Assembly: GCF_001584185.1 (NCBI RefSeq)
Contig: NZ_CP013234.1
Coordinates: 2,170,001 to 2,234,000 of the forward strand
Source: Collimonas pratensis
GTDB lineage: Bacteria > Pseudomonadota > Gammaproteobacteria > Burkholderiales > Burkholderiaceae_D
Length of the DNA stretch: 64,000 nt
Direction: 5' to 3'
Below are positions 52,485-62,308 of this stretch, one piece after another. Positions within the stretch are counted from its first letter, which is position 1; every line of letters begins with the position of its first letter. The notes under the pieces are model-generated. The model saw only the letters and a list, made by a program, of their open reading frames with translations. It made no database searches and had not been told where the DNA came from. Made by a program: the position numbers and the translations under genes.

Positions 52485-54851
52485 TCACAGGCTGACCTTG
52501 GCTTCCAGATAGAAGGTCCGGCCCGGATAGGGGTAGTAGACGTAGTAGCGGCGGTTGGTCAGGTTGTCGACGCCGACACCAAGCTCGGTATTCCTGCTCG
52601 GCTTGAACGTCAGCTTGCTGTCGAACACCAGGAAGGAGCTGGTGCCGCCGAAGGTGTCCGGGTTGACGTCGGTATTGCTCAGGGTGTTGTACTGGCGGCC
52701 GGAATAGCGGCCGGCCAGCGTCGCCGTGGCCTGGTCGCCGATGCGATAGCTGCCCACCAGGTTGGCGCGCCACAAGGGGATGCGGTAAAAGTTCTTGCCG
52801 ACCGTCGCTGGATTTTTGCTGTTTTCCAGGATGATGGAACGGGTATAGCCGACGCTGGCGCTGAGGTCCAGACCGCGCAGCATCACATCCTCGGCGGCAT
52901 AGCTGAGCTCGATCCCGCGCGAGCGGACGCGGTCGATGTTCTGGATGCTGGTCACGTTGGGAAATACCGTGGTGTTGGTCTGGCTGAACAAGGTGTTCTT
53001 GACGTCGTCCTCAAACAGCGACAGGCGCAGCAGGCCGTTGAAATGCGCCCACTCTGCGCTCAGTTCCTTGGCCAGGTCGTTTTCCGGTTTCAGGTTGGGA
53101 TCGTTGTTAACCAGCGTAGAACCGGTCAGGCTGCCCTGGAACAGTTCGCTGACCGTCGGGAAGCGATAGGCGCGGCCAGTGGAAAAGCGCAGGGTCAGGT
53201 CTGGGCTGGCCTTGTAGGCCAGCGCTGCCTTGGGCGACCAGTAGGCCAGGCTGCGATCGGCGTAGTGTTGGCTCGAACCAGGAACGGCACGGACGCCGTC
53301 GTAGGCGCGCCAGTCTTCGTAGCGCAGGCCGTAAGTCAGTTTCCACAATTGGCTCAGCTGCCAGGCATCCTGGGCAAACAAGGCCTGCGTTTCGGTCTTG
53401 CCGGCAAAGGCGTTATTGAAGCCGCTGCGGTCGTTACCGTTGTTGCTGCGCCAGTTGCTCAGGTTGTAGGTCGTGTTTTCAAGAAAATAATTGTCGTAGT
53501 GGTAGCCGATAGTTGGCCAGTGGCTGCCAGCGACCACTGCTGCGGGTTTGTAGTCGGCGGCCAGGTCCAGGGTTTTCCAGCCGGAGCCGTCGCCGAAGGT
53601 GGCGACGCCGCTCGAATTGCTGGCCAGCCCGCTGTTGGCGGAGCGCGCGATGCTCTTGGAGACATCGAACCAGGACGCGATTGCCGAATAGTTCCAGCCG
53701 CTGGCATTGCGGCTTTTCAGCGTCAGGCCGTACAGCTGGTTCTCGCTTTCGCTGGCCGCCGGTGCGAAGAACGACTCCGGCAGCTTGTACTGGTAGCCGC
53801 CGATATTCACCAGTCCCGCGTAGACCGGATTGCCGTTGGCGTCGCGCAGGAAGGTCTGAGTGCTGTTGCTGACCTGCTGGCGCCAGTAGCCGAAGGTGAA
53901 GCCGGCTTGCAGGGTAGGGGTGATGTCGTAGGCAGCCTTGAACTTGAACTGGTCCTGCACCGCGTGTTCGGCGCCTTCGGCGTTGACGCCGAAAATGGTG
54001 GCCGGTGCGCCGTTCGGATCGGTATAGGAATAAGCCCCGGTGACTGGAATGGCGGCGGCGCCGGCGGCCTGCGTCGAACGCGGCTGGCTGGCGTAGACGA
54101 AGGGCTGGCCGGCGTTGCTCAGGTGATCGACGCCGAGCAGGAAGGAAAGGTCGCCGACCTTGTTGCCGATCGCCGCGGTGCTCTTGTTGCCGTCGAAATG
54201 GCCGTCGACGCCGAACAGATTGAACTGCTGACTGAATACCTGGACCTTGGCCATGGCTTCCAGTTTGGTCGGCATCTTGGTGGTGATGGCAACCGTCGCC
54301 CCCATCGAATTGCCGGGATACAGGGCGGAAAACGGGCCGTAGATCACGTCTACCTGGGCAATGTCCTCCGGAAAAACCATGGACCAGCGCGGCGGGAAGC
54401 TGTGTGTATTGCCGAGCAGGTTGCTGAGCAACAGGCCGTCGGCATACACCAGGCCGCGCGCAGTCTGCGAAGTGCCGTTGCCGCGTACCGAAATGGTGGC
54501 GTTTTCATCGCCGATGAAGCGCTTGCGGATCGCCATGTTCGGCATGTATTTCAAAGCGTCTTCGGTGTTGACGACGTTCAGGTTCTGCAACTGCTCGGCC
54601 GTGATGCGTTCGCTGCTGGCCGGCAGGTTGGGATCGAGCACCCGCTTTTCGCGGGCGCCGGTGACGAATACTGCCGGCGCCGCATGAGCATCGTCGTCGG
54701 CGGCGCGGGCGCTTTGCACAAACATGGGTAAGACAAACGACAGCGGCAGCAAGGCGGCAGACAGCGCGCATGAGCGCCGTATAGAAAAGAGCGCCGGCGG
54801 CTGGTAGCGACGCGACGAAGCACTCTCGGTTTGCGTGAGCAAAGCAAGCAT
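52485..54851 (-). CDS. TonB-dependent receptor (metal uptake; OprC-like context)
   Basis: 788 residues. A long signal region (FSIRRSCALSAALLPLSFVLPMFVQSARA) is followed by a plug domain (VFVTGAREKRVLDPNLPASSERITAEQLQNLNV; VDVIYGPFSALYPGNSMGATV) and a barrel that ends in FYLEAKVSL. The plug lacks the LDGF-type siderophore signature of the receptor at 3.9 kb. The DUF2946 gene upstream and the PepSY gene downstream suggest copper or iron rather than a sugar or vitamin. The ATG at 54851 has a weak site. Confidence 0.92.
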   Translation of the reverse strand: MLALLTQTESASSRRYQPPALFSIRRSCALSAALLPLSFVLPMFVQSARAADDDAHAAPAVFVTGAREKRVLDPNLPASSERITAEQLQNLNVVNTEDALKYMPNMAIRKRFIGDENATISVRGNGTSQTARGLVYADGLLLSNLLGNTHSFPPRWSMVFPEDIAQVDVIYGPFSALYPGNSMGATVAITTKMPTKLEAMAKVQVFSQQFNLFGVDGHFDGNKSTAAIGNKVGDLSFLLGVDHLSNAGQPFVYASQPRSTQAAGAAAIPVTGAYSYTDPNGAPATIFGVNAEGAEHAVQDQFKFKAAYDITPTLQAGFTFGYWRQQVSNSTQTFLRDANGNPVYAGLVNIGGYQYKLPESFFAPAASESENQLYGLTLKSRNASGWNYSAIASWFDVSKSIARSANSGLASNSSGVATFGDGSGWKTLDLAADYKPAAVVAGSHWPTIGYHYDNYFLENTTYNLSNWRSNNGNDRSGFNNAFAGKTETQALFAQDAWQLSQLWKLTYGLRYEDWRAYDGVRAVPGSSQHYADRSLAYWSPKAALAYKASPDLTLRFSTGRAYRFPTVSELFQGSLTGSTLVNNDPNLKPENDLAKELSAEWAHFNGLLRLSLFEDDVKNTLFSQTNTTVFPNVTSIQNIDRVRSRGIELSYAAEDVMLRGLDLSASVGYTRSIILENSKNPATVGKNFYRIPLWRANLVGSYRIGDQATATLAGRYSGRQYNTLSNTDVNPDTFGGTSSFLVFDSKLTFKPSRNTELGVGVDNLTNRRYYVYYPYPGRTFYLEAKVSL

Positions 54852-54941
54852 AAAATTCCCCTGGACTTCAATAGATGAGCATCCCCGGATTGCTGCGGCA
54901 ATCGAGGATGGGCGGCAGCTCAGCTGCCGGAAAAAGGCCGG

Positions 54942-55331
54942 TCAGGAGAAGGCGGGGGGCGGGTCGAGCGGATGGGTGCGGCCGCGGAACGGCCGTGGTG
55001 CGATGTAATCGTACAGCAGCGGACTGGCATGTTCTGACGCCACCGAAGTCGCCAGCAGGAGAGCGAAAGACGCCGTCGGCGGCGGACTGTTGGCCAGCAG
55101 CGAGCAATAGCCGCAGGCATTCCAGTGGTCGCCGGCCGGCATCGTCGATTTGCCGCTGCCATCGCCTTGGACCAGCCCTGCCGAGGTGCAGATCTCGTTG
55201 TATATCTGGTTATAAGCCTGGATCGCTCCGCTCGCCTTGAGCGACTGCGAAACTGTCGGCATGAGGATGCCCAGCCAGATGGCAAACAGGCAGCTCCAGA
55301 CAACAATTTTTTGGCGGCGGATACGTAACAC
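54942..55331 (-). CDS. DUF2946-like protein
   Basis: 129 residues. A single N-terminal hydrophobic segment (KIVVWSCLFAIWLGILMPTVSQSL) then ACGYCSLLANSPPP, the CxYC(S)LLAHxP motif typical of DUF2946 proteins that sit beside copper receptors (OprC) and PCu(A)C chaperones. The two cysteines could bind copper. GTG at 55331 is the only start that keeps the membrane segment and lacks a good ribosome site. It is 90 bases upstream of the TonB receptor gene on the same strand. Confidence 0.78.
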   Translation of the reverse strand: MLRIRRQKIVVWSCLFAIWLGILMPTVSQSLKASGAIQAYNQIYNEICTSAGLVQGDGSGKSTMPAGDHWNACGYCSLLANSPPPTASFALLLATSVASEHASPLLYDYIAPRPFRGRTHPLDPPPAFS

Positions 55332-55513
55332 GGATAATTTGCGAGAGCTTGCGGGTTGATGCTGTGGGGGAAAACTTGCCGATTATAGGATGGAGCCCGG
55401 GCCAGCACAAGGCCGGCGGCCAAGGCGGCCGGTCCGGCGCCCTGTGTATTTATGCATTGTCTGCGCGGGCAGTACGCCGGTATTGTTACCGACCGTCCCG
55501 ATGGCCGGAAAAA

Positions 55514-55569
55514 GGGCCGGCTTGTACTATTTCCACGGGGCCGCCTGTGAAAATAGTACAAGCCGGCCC
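55514..55569. repeat. 23-bp inverted repeat hairpin (GGGCCGGCTTGTACTATTT)
   Basis: Arms 55514-55536 and 55547-55569 match with one mismatch around a 10-base GC loop. No T run follows, so a simple terminator is unlikely; it may be a repeat or an RNA structure. It lies in the 380-base gap (55332-55712) between the DUF2946 operon and the ABC importer genes, in which I see no gene. Confidence 0.7.
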
Positions 55570-55712
55570 CGCCTTTTGTGGTAGCGCCAGCCGGACCGGC
55601 AACTCTATAGTCTCCCTGCGTCACAAAGACGCGATCGGCGCAGCCGGTCTACGGTAATCGTCGGCGGTTTGCATTTCGCTGCGGTGCTCAAAAAACAGAG
55701 GAGACAATAGTA

Positions 55713-56990
55713 ATGAACAAACTCGCCTATGCCGGCGGACTTGCCGGCCTGGTATTCCTGATGCCGACCGCCTTTGCGGCGGATTCCTGCAGTGTTCCGC
55801 AATTGAAGGTACTGGCCCAGAAGACGCTGGGTCTCACTACGCTCGAAAAATCGCTGGCTGACTACCGCAAGGCCAGCGGCACCCAGGTCGACCTGGTGTA
55901 CTTCGGCGAAAACGATCGCCGCGGCAAGTCGCGTCTGGACGCTTCGACCAAGGCCGGCGCCTATCAGGTCTACTACGTGGACGAAGCAAATGTGGCGGAG
56001 TTCGCCGCCGCCGGCTGGATCCTGCCCTTGCTGAAATACTATCCGAAGGAATACGACTACAGCGATTTCCTGCCCGGCCGCCGTGCCGTCGCCAGTTACA
56101 AGGATATTGCTTATTTTGCACCGCTGTATGGTGGCGGCGATTTCCTCTATTACCGCAAGGACTTGCTGGACAAGGCGCGCATTGCCGTGCCGAAGACACT
56201 GGAAGAATTGCAGGCCGCCATCAAGAAGGTGAATAACCCGCCGGCAGTCTACGGCTGGGTGGCGCGCGGTCAGCGCGGTTCGGGCATGAACGTGTGGCGC
56301 TGGTCGCCGTTCTTCACCGCCATGGGCGGCGCATGGGTCGACAAGGATGGCAAGGCTGGCTTCAATTCGGCGGCCGGGGTCAAAGCCACACAAACCTACA
56401 TGGATCTGCTGAAGTACACGCCTCCCGGCACCGCCACCTACGACTGGAGCAATGCGGTTGAAGCCTTCCGCGCCGGCAAGGTCGCTTTCATGATTGAGTC
56501 GACGCCGTTCGCGGACTGGATGGAAGATCCTACCAAATCGTCAGTAGTGGGCAAGGTCGGCTATGCGCGGCCGCCGGCGCCGTTGTCTTCGGCAGGTTTC
56601 GGTCACGGTTTTGCGATTGCCGCCTATGGCAGCAAAGATGAATGCACGCGCCAGGCCGCCGGCAAATTCATCGCCTGGGCCAGCAGCAAGGAACAGGAGC
56701 AGGCGCGCCTGAAGGACGGCGTGTTCAGCGACTATAACCGCAGCAGCACGATTGGCAGTCCTTACTTCCAGCAGCATGTGCAGCCGGGAATCGTCGCTGG
56801 CCTGAAGGCAATCACCGATACCACCAGGTTGAATATCTGGTCGTCGCCGCTGTGGCCGCAGGTCGGCGATAACCTTGGCGTTGTGCTGGAAGAACTGTTT
56901 ACCGGCACCCGCACTGATGTCAAAGCCGCGCTGGACGACGCCGCCAAATATACCGACGCCGTCATCGCCCGCGCCGGCCGCCGCAACTGA
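55713..56990 (+). CDS. ABC transporter substrate-binding protein (polyol/sugar type)
   Basis: 425 residues. A Sec signal (MNKLAYAGGLAGLVFLMPTAFAA) and a type 1 extracellular solute-binding fold: YQVYYVDEANVAEFAAAGWI, FAPLYGGGDFLYYRKDLLDK, AFMIESTPFADWM and the C-terminal helix VVLEELFTGTRTDVKAALD. It captures the solute in the periplasm for the permeases just downstream. The ribosome site AGAGGAGA is strong. The dehydrogenase in the operon points to a polyol such as xylitol, sorbitol or mannitol. Confidence 0.92.
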   Translation: MNKLAYAGGLAGLVFLMPTAFAADSCSVPQLKVLAQKTLGLTTLEKSLADYRKASGTQVDLVYFGENDRRGKSRLDASTKAGAYQVYYVDEANVAEFAAAGWILPLLKYYPKEYDYSDFLPGRRAVASYKDIAYFAPLYGGGDFLYYRKDLLDKARIAVPKTLEELQAAIKKVNNPPAVYGWVARGQRGSGMNVWRWSPFFTAMGGAWVDKDGKAGFNSAAGVKATQTYMDLLKYTPPGTATYDWSNAVEAFRAGKVAFMIESTPFADWMEDPTKSSVVGKVGYARPPAPLSSAGFGHGFAIAAYGSKDECTRQAAGKFIAWASSKEQEQARLKDGVFSDYNRSSTIGSPYFQQHVQPGIVAGLKAITDTTRLNIWSSPLWPQVGDNLGVVLEELFTGTRTDVKAALDDAAKYTDAVIARAGRRN

Positions 56991-57057
56991 ATGTTACTTC
57001 GGATTGCCAGGCGGCCTCGCTCCGGCGCCGCCTGGCGCAGCCTTTCGAGAAATGACA

Positions 57058-57936
57058 ATGAATAAACATCATGGTTCTTCCTTGCCCTATGTGTTCCTGC
57101 TGCCGCCCTTGCTGATCCTGGCGGTGCTGGCGCTGGTGCCGACGGTCGGCGCGATTTATCTGGCGCTGCGCGACCGCATGCTGCAATACGCTGATAGCCA
57201 TTTCGTCTGGTTTGAAAATTTTTCGCGGCTGGCGGCGGACCGCCGTTTCCTCAACGCCATCAAGGTCTCGGCACAATGGGAAGCGGTTACTGTGCTCGGC
57301 ACACTGGTGGTGGGCGTGCTGCTGGCGGTCTGGCTGTTTGAGAAAACCTCGCCGCGCACGCGCAACCTGCTGTCGGTGCTGCTGATTATCCCGGTGCTGC
57401 TGCCACGGGTATCGGCTGCCTTCCTGTGGAAATTCATGTTCTCGCCCTTGCTGGGCATTGTTAGCTGGCTGCTGGGTTTCGTCGGGCTTGGCAACGTCGC
57501 CTTCCTGTCCGATCCTGCCTTGGCGTTGCTGGCGGTGGCCTTTGTCGACGTCTGGCAATGGGGTTTGTTCTTTGCCGTGATCGTGCTCAAGCTGCTGGAA
57601 ACCTTGCCGCCGGAGCCGCTGGAAGCGGCCCGCATCGACTATGCACGCAGCTGGGAAGTGTACGCCCTGGTGGCGCTGCCGATGCTGCGGGCGCCGCTGG
57701 TCAGCCTGGCGCTGATCAAGATGATCGAGTCGCTGCGTTCTTTCGATCTGATCTATGTCATGACCAAGGGCGGTCCTGGCATCGCCACCGAGACGCTGGA
57801 CATGTATGCCTATTCTCAAGGAATCGGATTGTCAGGCGATATCTCCTACGCCTCGGCAATGGCGGTCCTGATGATGGTGCTGACTACCGCGCTGTTCACA
57901 ATCATTTGGAAGCGAGCAAAAAAATGGCAGGAATAA
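57058..57936 (+). CDS. Sugar/polyol ABC transporter permease (MalF-like)
   Basis: 292 residues with six membrane helices. The cytoplasmic EAA-like loop reads EPLEAARIDYARSWEVYALVALPML; N-terminal helix SLPYVFLLPPLLILAVLALVPTVGA. First of two permeases. ATG at 57052 and 57058 are both in frame (MTMN); 57058 is used. It overlaps the next gene by 13 bases, so translation is coupled. Confidence 0.92.
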   Translation: MNKHHGSSLPYVFLLPPLLILAVLALVPTVGAIYLALRDRMLQYADSHFVWFENFSRLAADRRFLNAIKVSAQWEAVTVLGTLVVGVLLAVWLFEKTSPRTRNLLSVLLIIPVLLPRVSAAFLWKFMFSPLLGIVSWLLGFVGLGNVAFLSDPALALLAVAFVDVWQWGLFFAVIVLKLLETLPPEPLEAARIDYARSWEVYALVALPMLRAPLVSLALIKMIESLRSFDLIYVMTKGGPGIATETLDMYAYSQGIGLSGDISYASAMAVLMMVLTTALFTIIWKRAKKWQE

Positions 57937-58817
57937 TCGTAGGCAGGACAGTGACGGGCGAGATGCAACCGGCCATGATCCATAAGAATGTCGCCCGCGG
58001 CAAGCTGGCGGGCCGGTTGTCTCGGACAATCGGCTGGCTGGGCTTGACGCTGCTGGTGACGGTGGCCCTGTTCCCGGTGCTGTGGGCGTTGCTGAATTCC
58101 CTCAAGGAATTGATGGATATTGTCTCACCGACGCCGCGCTTCCTGTTCCGGCCGACGCTGGACAACTATCGGCAGGTGCTGCACACGCCTGAAGTGCTGT
58201 CCGGCCTGTACAACAGCATCCTGGTGGTGGGCGTTGCAGTAGGGTTGGGTGCGTTGCTGGGCGTGCCCGCCGCCTATGCCATCGCGCGCTACCTCTTCCG
58301 CCGCCGGGACGATGTCCAGTTCTTTGTGCTGTCGCTGCGCTTCCTGCCACCGGTGGCGGTGGCGATTCCGCTGATGGCTATCTGGATTGACCTTGGCGTC
58401 TACGACACCCGATTTTCGCTGATCGTGACCTATCTCCTGACCACCTTGTCGACCATCATCTGGCTCTCGATCCCGGCCTTCCAGCGGGTCCCGCGCGAAA
58501 TCGAAGAGGCCGCCACCATCGATGGCTACGGGCCGTATGCGGTGTTCTGGCGCATTGCCTTGCCGATTGCTTCCAAGACCTTGCTGGGCGGTGTCGTATT
58601 CAGCTTTGTGCTGGTCTGGAACGAACTGATGATGGCGCTGACCCTGACCTCCCAGCAGGCCGCGACCTTGCCGGTGATCGCCGCCACATTCACCTCGATG
58701 GGGCAGGAGGTGCCGTGGGGCGTGGTCAACGCTTCCACTGTGCTGCTGGCATTGCCGCCGCTGGTATTCCTGGGTTTGCTGAGCCAGCTGCTCAATTCCA
58801 TGCTTAAGCATCGCTGA
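57924..58817 (+). CDS. Sugar/polyol ABC transporter permease (MalG-like)
   Basis: 297 residues with six membrane helices. The MalG-type features are VSPTPRFLFRPTLDNYRQVL, the periplasmic loop, and the EAA loop VPREIEEAATIDGYGPYAVFWRIALPI. The ATG at 57924 overlaps the previous gene; ATG at 57963 is another possible start that would be closer to the usual length. It pairs with the MalF-like permease to form the channel. Confidence 0.92.
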   Translation: MAGIIVGRTVTGEMQPAMIHKNVARGKLAGRLSRTIGWLGLTLLVTVALFPVLWALLNSLKELMDIVSPTPRFLFRPTLDNYRQVLHTPEVLSGLYNSILVVGVAVGLGALLGVPAAYAIARYLFRRRDDVQFFVLSLRFLPPVAVAIPLMAIWIDLGVYDTRFSLIVTYLLTTLSTIIWLSIPAFQRVPREIEEAATIDGYGPYAVFWRIALPIASKTLLGGVVFSFVLVWNELMMALTLTSQQAATLPVIAATFTSMGQEVPWGVVNASTVLLALPPLVFLGLLSQLLNSMLKHR

Positions 58818-58891
58818 GCTTTGCACAAGACTAAACATGACAAAAAAACGGAGCAGCGCCGTCCCGCTGCAGGAACAAGATAATGGAGTAG

Positions 58892-59929
58892 ATGATGAAG
58901 GCCCTGGTTCTCGAAAAACAACATGACATCCAGCTGCGCGAGATTGACTTGCCGCTGGCGATCGGTCCGCGCGACGTCAAGATCAAGATTCATACGGTCG
59001 GCGTCTGCGGCAGCGATGTGCATTACTATCAGCACGGCAATATAGGTTCCTTTACAGTGCGCGAACCGATGGTGCTGGGACATGAGGCCTCCGGTGTGGT
59101 GGCCGAAGTCGGCGCCGAGGTCAGGCATCTGCAGGTCGGCGACCGCGTCTGTATGGAGCCCGGCGTGCCGGATTTCGAATCGAAGGCGACCCGTCTCGGC
59201 CTGTACAACCTCGATCCGGCAGTGCGTTTCTGGGCGACGCCGCCGATTCATGGTTGCCTGACGCCGTTCGTCTCGCATCCTGCCGCGTTTACATTCAAGC
59301 TGCCGGATAATGTCAGCTTTGCTGAAGGCGCGATCGTCGAACCGCTGGCGATAGGCTTGCAGGCCGCCACCAAGGCTCGGATCAAGCCGGGCGACCTGGC
59401 GGTAGTGATGGGCGCCGGCACGATTGGAATGATGACAGCATTGGCGGCGCTGGCCGGCGGCTGCAGCCGGGTGGTGATCTGCGACCTGGTGCAGGAAAAG
59501 CTGGACCTGATCCATGCCTATCCTGGCATCACTACCGTCAACCTGCGCCAGCAATCGCTGCTGGAAACGGTGACCGGCCTGAGCGGCGAGTGGGGCGCTG
59601 ACATCGTGTTTGAAGCCAGCGGCAGCGACAAGGCTTACGACGGCATCTTCGATCTGCTGTGTCCGGGAGGCTGTCTGGTGCTGGTGGGTTTGCCGGCCAA
59701 CAAGGTGGCAATCGATATTGTCGCGATCCTGGCCAAGGAAATCCGCATAGAGTCGGTGTTCCGCTATGCCAATATCTTCCAGCGCGCGCTGGCCCTGATC
59801 GCCTCCGGCAAGATCAACGTCAAACCTTTCATCTCGCGCTCGTTCAAGTTCGCTGACGGCGTTGCCGCTTTCGACGCGGCCGCCAGCGGCAATCCGCGCG
59901 ACGTCAAGATCCAGATCGAATTGGAGTAA
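58892..59929 (+). CDS. Zinc-dependent polyol dehydrogenase (xylitol/sorbitol dehydrogenase-like MDR)
   Basis: 345 residues of the medium-chain dehydrogenase family. Zinc ligand Cys39 in [16 protein letters not shown] with GHEASGVV (His near 66) and the Rossmann [14 protein letters not shown]. The block [13 protein letters not shown] is typical of xylitol/sorbitol dehydrogenases, which oxidise polyols to ketoses with NAD. It lies between the permeases and the ATPase of the importer, so the imported solute is likely its substrate. Confidence 0.92.
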   Translation: MMKALVLEKQHDIQLREIDLPLAIGPRDVKIKIHTVGVCGSDVHYYQHGNIGSFTVREPMVLGHEASGVVAEVGAEVRHLQVGDRVCMEPGVPDFESKATRLGLYNLDPAVRFWATPPIHGCLTPFVSHPAAFTFKLPDNVSFAEGAIVEPLAIGLQAATKARIKPGDLAVVMGAGTIGMMTALAALAGGCSRVVICDLVQEKLDLIHAYPGITTVNLRQQSLLETVTGLSGEWGADIVFEASGSDKAYDGIFDLLCPGGCLVLVGLPANKVAIDIVAILAKEIRIESVFRYANIFQRALALIASGKINVKPFISRSFKFADGVAAFDAAASGNPRDVKIQIELE

Positions 59930-59934
59930 GCAGC

Positions 59935-61026
59935 ATGGCCAGCATAGTTTGCGACAAGCTAGTAAAACATTACGAGGGCAATCCGGTGGTCCATGATTTC
60001 AGCATGGAGATCGCGGACGCCGAATTCATCGTCCTGCTCGGCCCCTCCGGCTGCGGCAAATCGACCATCCTGCGCATGATGGCGGGGCTGGAGGAAATCA
60101 GCGGCGGCGCCTTGCATATCGGCGCCAGGCAGGTGAATGACTTGCCGCCGCGCGAACGCGATATCGCCATGGTGTTCCAGAACTACGTCCTGTATCCGCA
60201 CATGACGGTCTACGACAACATGGCTTTTGGCCTGCGCCGCCTGAAGACGCCGGAAAGCGAGATCAGCCAGCGGGTCGGACAGGTGGCGCAAATGCTCAGC
60301 CTGGAGCCGCTGCTGCAGCGCAAGCCGAAGCAGATGTCGGGCGGCCAGCAGCAGCGGGTGGCGATCGGCCGCGCCATGATCAAGACGCCGGCGGTATTCC
60401 TGTTCGACGAGCCGCTCTCCAACCTGGACGCCAAGCTGCGCGCCCAGCTGCGCGGCGATATCAAACGCCTGCACCGGCAACTGGCGACCACCTCGGTCTA
60501 CGTCACCCACGACCAGCTTGAAGCGATGACGCTGGCCGACCGCATCGTGTTGCTGAAAGCAGGGCGGATCGAGCAGGTCGGCACGCCGGCGGAAATCTAT
60601 AACCATCCGGTATCCAGGTTCGCCGCCGGCTTCATCGGCACCCCGGCCATGAATTTCATCGGTTGCGTCGCTAGCCATGAAGATGGGATGACAGTGCTGG
60701 ACAGCGGTGAAGCCAGGTGGCGTTTGCCGCCATCCTTGTTCGCCGTTAGTGAAGGCCAATCCGTGGTGCTGGGAGTGCGGCCGAACCACATGTTCACTAC
60801 CAGCGTCGGCGACCGCCAGATTGAAGTGCGGGGCAAAGTCGACCTGGTGGAGCTGCTGGGGGCGGAATCGCTGGTCAGCCTGTTGCACGCCAAGCACGAA
60901 ATCACTGCGCTGGTGCCGGCCAACCGTTGCCCGCGGGTCGGTGATCAAGTATGCTTTAATATCTCGTTGAATGATCTGCATGTGTTCGATGCGGAGACAG
61001 GTAGCAGCCTGGTGTTGCATCATTGA
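59935..61026 (+). CDS. Sugar/polyol ABC transporter ATP-binding protein (UgpC/MalK type)
   Basis: 363 residues. Walker A GPSGCGKST (36-44), signature SGGQQQR from residue 135, Walker B VFLFDEPLSNLD (Asp158, Glu159), H-loop VTHDQLEAMTLADR, and a C-terminal TOBE/OB regulatory domain (from about 240). It powers the two permeases. It starts 5 bases after the dehydrogenase stop codon. Confidence 0.95.
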   Translation: MASIVCDKLVKHYEGNPVVHDFSMEIADAEFIVLLGPSGCGKSTILRMMAGLEEISGGALHIGARQVNDLPPRERDIAMVFQNYVLYPHMTVYDNMAFGLRRLKTPESEISQRVGQVAQMLSLEPLLQRKPKQMSGGQQQRVAIGRAMIKTPAVFLFDEPLSNLDAKLRAQLRGDIKRLHRQLATTSVYVTHDQLEAMTLADRIVLLKAGRIEQVGTPAEIYNHPVSRFAAGFIGTPAMNFIGCVASHEDGMTVLDSGEARWRLPPSLFAVSEGQSVVLGVRPNHMFTTSVGDRQIEVRGKVDLVELLGAESLVSLLHAKHEITALVPANRCPRVGDQVCFNISLNDLHVFDAETGSSLVLHH

Positions 61027-61064
61027 TATTTATTTGACCCCGGGCGATAACAGGACATGACATC

Positions 61065-61958
61065 ATGCGGCCGGACCTTGAGCTTATCCAGAAAGTGCAG
61101 TACCAGTCGTTCCGCGTCTGGTCGCACGGCTATCCGCACCAGGTGGCGCGCTGGCATTACCATCCCGAGTATGAACTGCACTATTTGCGCGAAACTAACG
61201 GTAAGATGTTTGTCGGTGACTACATCGGCGATTGCCGGCCAGGCAACCTGGTGTTTACCGGCCCCAACATTCCGCACAACTGGGTGAGCGAACTGGCGCC
61301 CGGCGCCAGCGTCGCCGAGCGCGACCTGGTGCTGCAGTTCGGCGCTGATTTCATGCAGGATTGCATGGCGCTGTTTCCCGAATTCGGTCAGGTGCAAAAC
61401 CTGCTCGACGAAGCGCGCTTTGGCGTGCAGTTCGGCAAAGAGGCGGAACTGCGGGCGCATGAGGCTTTGAGCGCCATGCTCGGCGCCAGCGATGCCAGGC
61501 GTGTGATCCTGTTCCTGGATTTGCTGGACTACCTGTCGCATGCACCGCGCGTGCGCCTGGCCAGTCCCAGCTATGACCCCAGCATCGATCAGCGCCGTAA
61601 TGCCATCGTCAACCAGGTGCTGGCCTATATCCTGGAAAACTATAGCGTCGACCTGAGGGAAGCCGACGTCGCCGAACTGGCGGGTATGGCCGGCGCCGCC
61701 TTCTCACGCTTTTTCCGCAAGAGCACCGGCGTGACCTTCATCCAATACGTTAACCACTTGCGGCTAAACCGTGCCTGTGAGCTGCTGATGAACAGCGAGC
61801 TGTCGGTGACCGATATCTGTTATCGGGTGGGTTTCAATAATGTCTCGCACTTCAATCACCAGTTCCTGCAGAAAAAACAGATGTCGCCGTCCAAGTTCAG
61901 GGCTTGTCATCTGACCCAACAAGGCAGCAAAGCCGAAAGCCAGCCCGCGCTGCCGTAA
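61065..61958 (+). CDS. AraC family transcriptional regulator
   Basis: 297 residues. N-terminal cupin-like sensor (ARWHYHPEYELHYLRETNGKMFVGD, CRPGNLVFTGPNIPHNW) and C-terminal double helix-turn-helix (VDLREADVAELAGMAGAAFSRFFRKSTGVTFIQYVNHLRLNRACELLMNSELSVTDICYRVGFNNVSHFNHQF). It lies 38 bases after the ATPase gene and probably activates the importer operon in response to its solute. Confidence 0.93.
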   Translation: MRPDLELIQKVQYQSFRVWSHGYPHQVARWHYHPEYELHYLRETNGKMFVGDYIGDCRPGNLVFTGPNIPHNWVSELAPGASVAERDLVLQFGADFMQDCMALFPEFGQVQNLLDEARFGVQFGKEAELRAHEALSAMLGASDARRVILFLDLLDYLSHAPRVRLASPSYDPSIDQRRNAIVNQVLAYILENYSVDLREADVAELAGMAGAAFSRFFRKSTGVTFIQYVNHLRLNRACELLMNSELSVTDICYRVGFNNVSHFNHQFLQKKQMSPSKFRACHLTQQGSKAESQPALP

Positions 61959-62308
61959 AAACGCGCATCCATTCACTCCACTCATTTATTCATGCATGCA
62001 TGCGGGCGTCGATCCCGCTACTTCGTGGAAGCTGTGATTTTATCCCCTACCTATTTGCAGCCCGGACCGACTGACGAAGAATGTCACCCGCATGACCTTC
62101 TTGGTCAGCATCGCGGCATGCGCCTGATGTGTTGGCCTGCGATGCAGGCGCTGTAGCTAGCGGTTGGACAGGCCGGGGAGCCTTCGACTTGCCATGGTGC
62201 GGTGGCACGATGTTTGCGATATCACCGCAAATCCGTGCGCGTGTTTCATTTCGAAGCCCGCGATACGGCGTGAACCCAGGTTCGCGCATCTACAGCAAAG
62301 ACTAAACA
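61959..62308. other. Intergenic region before the large lipoprotein gene
   Basis: 350 bases without a supported gene. ATGCATGCATGC alternates near 61992, and short inverted repeats are seen near 62115-62150, but neither is a clear terminator. It should hold the end of the ABC operon and the promoter of the next gene. Confidence 0.4.

Noticed and set aside
52308..54731. 807-codon open frame on the plus strand
   Set aside because: It is the mirror frame of the TonB receptor gene; its Val/Gln/Gly-rich translation matches no family, while the minus strand gives a complete receptor.
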